A DNA stretch of 64,000 nt from Lewinellaceae bacterium (lineage in GTDB: Bacteria; Bacteroidota; Bacteroidia; Chitinophagales; Saprospiraceae), in the NCBI GenBank assembly GCA_016719605.1, contig JADJYW010000001.1, forward strand, positions 1-64,000, written 5' to 3'. How positions within the stretch are numbered: the first letter of the stretch is position 1; each line of letters begins with the position of its first letter. Made by a program: the position numbers and the translations under genes. The notes under the pieces are model-generated. The model made no database searches and was not told where the DNA came from. It saw nothing but the letters and a program-made list of their open reading frames with translations. Of the stretch, positions 60,730 to 64,000 are shown piece after piece.

Positions 60730-63700
60730 ATGAACCTTTCTATTCTCGCTCTCATGAAAAGTGCATCCAACACCAGTTTTCGATTTAAATGTTTTTTCCT
60801 GATCCTGTTCTTTACGGCATCTGCCGGGCTACAGTTGCTCGGACAAATCCCGCAAGTCACTGTTAGATTTGCTAATCCGCAATTCAACTGTGCCAATGGC
60901 GAGTATTGTTTGGATGTAGAGTTCCAGTCCAACACATCAGACCAACAGGTTTTTGGGATGAACGTGCGCTTTTTCTATGACGATAATGCGCTCGAACTCG
61001 TTGATTTCAGGAACTTTCAGGGTGGATATGCCGCATTTGCACCCAATCCACCATTGATCAATACAGGAGGCCCAACGAGCGGCCCTGTGTTGTTCAACTT
61101 TGCAGGCCCTGCAGAGTTTGTCAATGGGGCTATGCAGCTGGTGAATGCCAATGCACCGCCAATCTATATCTCCACAAACGGTTGGACCAAACTTTTTACA
61201 GTCTGTTTCAATGTGGATGATCCCAATGCCAATCTGGATAATTTTTGTCCCAGCGTAGTCTGGGATTTGGAACAAAATCCCGCCAACGGTGGCTTCCTTC
61301 CCGGCGATGACGGGGTGGTAATCACTTTGGTCAACCCCGATCCCAATCAAAACTCGACACCTGCTATCGAGCAGGTCGCCCACTACAACTGGCAATACGT
61401 TGGCCCTGGAACGCCACCATACGGTGTGCCGAATTCGACATCGTGTATAGCCATTCGCTGCATTGACCTGGAACTGGATATTGCTGCAGACAATCCCACC
61501 TCCCCGATCGGGGGCACGGTGGTTTTTACCGTTACGGTCAGTAATACCGGACCAAACCCCGCTACCAATGTAGATGTAACCAGCCTTCTTCCCAATGGCT
61601 ACTCGTATGTGAGCGATAATGGCGGTGGCGACTACAACAGCGGAACGGGCTTGTGGGAAATTGGTACCCTGGCGAATGGCGCTACCACCACCCTCCAGAT
61701 TACGGCCACCATGAATCCTGCCGGTAACCGCCTGATGCTCGCTGAGGTCACGGCGGCTACCGGTCAAGACCCCGACTCTACCCCCAACAACGGGGTGGAT
61801 ACCGACAACGACACCCTGGTCGAAAATGATCCAGGTGATGAAGACGACGGCGACGGTGCACAGGTGGAATTGCAATCGCCCATGCCGCAATTGTCTGTTT
61901 TGAAAACAGACCAACTTGATCTCGGCCCCAACAACTTCCTCGACGTGGGTGATGTCATTAACTACACCGTCACGGTTACCAATACCGGCAACGTCACGGT
62001 CAACAATATCGCCATGACCGACGTACTAACGGGTGGCTTGTCTTGCATCCCGGCCGAGCCGATTACGCTGGCGCCCGGCCAGAGTGCCACCTGCACGGCG
62101 AGCTATATGGTCACCCAATCTGACATCAACGCAGGCTTTGTGTTGAATACCGCTACTGCTACTGGACAAGACCCTAACGGCGACCCGGTCACCGATACCT
62201 CGGACGACCCGGACGACCCCACGGACACCGATCCGGACATGGACGGCAACCCGGACGATCCGACCAATACGCCGTTGCCCCAGTTGCCAAAACTACTGGT
62301 GTCCAAAACGGATGCCCTCGACCTGGGGAATGACGGCCTGCTGAATGCCGGCGATATGATCAATTACACGATCACGGTGACGAACGCAGGTAATATGCCC
62401 GTCTCCGGCATCAACCTCAGCGACCCGAATGCCGACCCCGGTTCGATCACCTGTCCGTTGACCGACCTAGCGCCCGGACAGAGCATGGTTTGCTCGGCAA
62501 CCCACACCATCACCTCAACAGATATTGATAACGGATTTGTGCTCAACACCGCCACCGCTACGGGCGAAGACCCCAATGGCGATCCAGTCAGTGATCCGAG
62601 CGACGACCCGGATAACCCCATGGATATTGACCCGGACAATGACGGAGACCCGGATGATCCGACTGTCACCGTTTTCCAGGTAGAAATTCCGATGGTCGCA
62701 GTGCGCTTCGCCAATCCGCAGTTTGACTGCAACAACGGCGGCGTGTATTGCCTCGACGTGGAATTCAAGTCCAACCAACCCAACAAAGAAGTTTTTGGTG
62801 CTAATGTCCGGTTCTTCTACGACGACAACGTACTGGAATTCCTCAGTTTTGGTGATTTCCAGGGTGGCTACGGCGCCGTAGCACCCAACCCGCCGGCAAT
62901 TACCACGGGCGCACCCGCGACCGGCCCAGCCTGGTTTACGTTTGGAGGAGCTGCCGAATTTGTGAATGGCGCAGTTCAGTTGGTCAACGGGAACGCCCAG
63001 CCGATTGTCCTCTCCACAACTACCTGGACCAAACTTTTTCAGGTTTGTTTTTCGGTGGACGACCCGAATGCCAGTCTTAATAATTTCTGCCCAAGTGTCG
63101 TGTGGGATTTGGAAGAAGACCCCATGCAGGGTGGCTTTCCGATTGGCGACGATGGCGTCGTTATCACCGTGGTCAATCCTGACCCGAATGAAGATTCTTC
63201 GCCGACAATTGAAAACGTGTTGCACCACAACTGGACTTACGACGGCACGCCCGGCACGCCGTTTGGTTTCCCGGTAGAAAACGCTTGTGTCGAAACTCGT
63301 TGTATTGACCTGTCTGTGGAGAAATCCGTTAATAACCCAACGCAGTTTATCGGCAATCAGGTCGTATTCACCATCACGGTGGCAAACGCCGGTCCCGACG
63401 CAGCGTTAGATGTGGTTCTCACCGACCAACTTCCCAGTGGATTCAACTATGTAAGTGATAATAGCGGCGGCGCGTACAACTCCGGTTCCGGCGAATGGAC
63501 GATCGGCACACTCGCGGTCAACGCCTCCGTAACCATACAAATCACGGCCACGGTCAACGCCTCCGGCAACTATGTTAACCTCGCCGAGGTGACTAACGCC
63601 GTTGGTCAAGATACCGACTCCACGCCCGATAACGGCGTGGACACCGACAATGACACCAATGTAGATGATGACCCGGGCGACGAGGACGACGGTGACGGCG

Positions 63701-64000
63701 TGACCGTCACGCCGCTGGAGCCTCCCGCCGAAGTGTCGGTGCGTTTCTCCAATCCGCAGTTTGACTGCGAAAATCCTGACCAGTATTGTTTGGATGTGGA
63801 ATTCAAGTCCGACGAACCTAACCAGGAAATTTTTGGTACTAATGTGCGCTTTTTCTACGACGACAACGTGTTGGAATTTCTAAATTTCAGCGATTTCCAG
63901 GGAGGATACGGCCCTGTTGCTCCCAACCCGCCTGTAAAAATTACCGGTGCGCCTGCGACCGGCCCTGTCTGGTTCGCTTTTGGCGGCCCGGCCGAATTTA
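60730..64000 (+). CDS. Secreted multi-RFANPQF (cohesin-like)/DUF11 protein, 3' end outside window
   Basis: Open from ATG 60730 (alternative 60754) to the window end without a stop: at least 1090 residues, no frame breaks. Signal peptide (CFFLILFFTASAGLQLLGQ), then RFANPQF module 1 (41-230), DUF11 (246-377), two divergent DUF11-like domains (384-514 and 519-650, VSKTDALDLGNDG), RFANPQF module 2 (656-845), DUF11 (858-994) and module 3 from about 999. Each module has the FGxNVRFFYDDNxLE core and an FCPSVVWDLE block. Linkers are Asp-rich (DPGDEDDGDG). Repeating cohesin-like modules on one long chain resemble a scaffold layout. It is preceded by promoter copy B. Confidence 0.85.
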   Translation, partial: MNLSILALMKSASNTSFRFKCFFLILFFTASAGLQLLGQIPQVTVRFANPQFNCANGEYCLDVEFQSNTSDQQVFGMNVRFFYDDNALELVDFRNFQGGYAAFAPNPPLINTGGPTSGPVLFNFAGPAEFVNGAMQLVNANAPPIYISTNGWTKLFTVCFNVDDPNANLDNFCPSVVWDLEQNPANGGFLPGDDGVVITLVNPDPNQNSTPAIEQVAHYNWQYVGPGTPPYGVPNSTSCIAIRCIDLELDIAADNPTSPIGGTVVFTVTVSNTGPNPATNVDVTSLLPNGYSYVSDNGGGDYNSGTGLWEIGTLANGATTTLQITATMNPAGNRLMLAEVTAATGQDPDSTPNNGVDTDNDTLVENDPGDEDDGDGAQVELQSPMPQLSVLKTDQLDLGPNNFLDVGDVINYTVTVTNTGNVTVNNIAMTDVLTGGLSCIPAEPITLAPGQSATCTASYMVTQSDINAGFVLNTATATGQDPNGDPVTDTSDDPDDPTDTDPDMDGNPDDPTNTPLPQLPKLLVSKTDALDLGNDGLLNAGDMINYTITVTNAGNMPVSGINLSDPNADPGSITCPLTDLAPGQSMVCSATHTITSTDIDNGFVLNTATATGEDPNGDPVSDPSDDPDNPMDIDPDNDGDPDDPTVTVFQVEIPMVAVRFANPQFDCNNGGVYCLDVEFKSNQPNKEVFGANVRFFYDDNVLEFLSFGDFQGGYGAVAPNPPAITTGAPATGPAWFTFGGAAEFVNGAVQLVNGNAQPIVLSTTTWTKLFQVCFSVDDPNASLNNFCPSVVWDLEEDPMQGGFPIGDDGVVITVVNPDPNEDSSPTIENVLHHNWTYDGTPGTPFGFPVENACVETRCIDLSVEKSVNNPTQFIGNQVVFTITVANAGPDAALDVVLTDQLPSGFNYVSDNSGGAYNSGSGEWTIGTLAVNASVTIQITATVNASGNYVNLAEVTNAVGQDTDSTPDNGVDTDNDTNVDDDPGDEDDGDGVTVTPLEPPAEVSVRFSNPQFDCENPDQYCLDVEFKSDEPNQEIFGTNVRFFYDDNVLEFLNFSDFQGGYGPVAPNPPVKITGAPATGPVWFAFGGPAEF

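Overview
The window looks like a chromosome segment of a Bacteroidota bacterium, most likely a Saprospiraceae-type lineage. The evidence is a full Na+-translocating NADH:quinone reductase operon, a sigma/FecR/STN surface-signalling set, a one-protein hybrid two-component regulator, a type IX secretion sorting domain, SprB-like repeats and giant DUF11/cadherin-like surface proteins. There are no tRNA or rRNA genes, CRISPR arrays, phage genes or transposase genes.

Layout. 1-5.3 kb: pyrD (cut by the window start), a GT-C/TPR membrane protein, an OsmC-type peroxidase and a diheme cytochrome c. 5.7-11.9 kb: nqrABCDEF, followed by a 157-bp MITE-like element and a DUF1648 membrane protein. 12.6-16.1 kb (minus strand): ECF sigma factor, FecR anti-sigma factor, and an STN protein that carries short GVQxAGVxN repeats where a TonB barrel would be expected. 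16.4-20.3 kb: odhB, a SdiA-regulated-type protein, a HAD-like protein and tsaC/sua5. 20.7-28.1 kb: a 1357-residue hybrid sensor/regulator flanked by two paralogous alpha-helical repeat proteins.

28.1-64 kb is a surface-adhesin island. It starts with two tiny peptide genes (28 and 29 aa) sharing a C-terminal VDTT-x-[IV] ending, the second in a tight cluster with a Cys-containing 142-aa protein and an 86-aa ORF. Then come five large secreted proteins: 1687 aa; about 5170 aa once a 70-bp insertion and one extra base are discounted; 335 aa with a type A T9SS sorting domain; about 2850 aa once 13 single-base deletions are discounted; and a last one running off the window end (at least 1090 aa). 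Three adjacent genes share an RFANPQF module with a cohesin-like look, and the two giants end in the same 270-residue module containing dockerin-like Asp/Asn loops. This suggests, as inference only, a calcium-dependent surface assembly. A 58-bp promoter/operator block occurs both before the second peptide gene and before the last adhesin, linking the two ends of the island.

Sequence quality. The frame breaks fall only in near-identical tandem repeats, and a consistent set of indels restores both giant frames exactly. I read them as probable consensus errors, though true decay or variation cannot be excluded from sequence alone.
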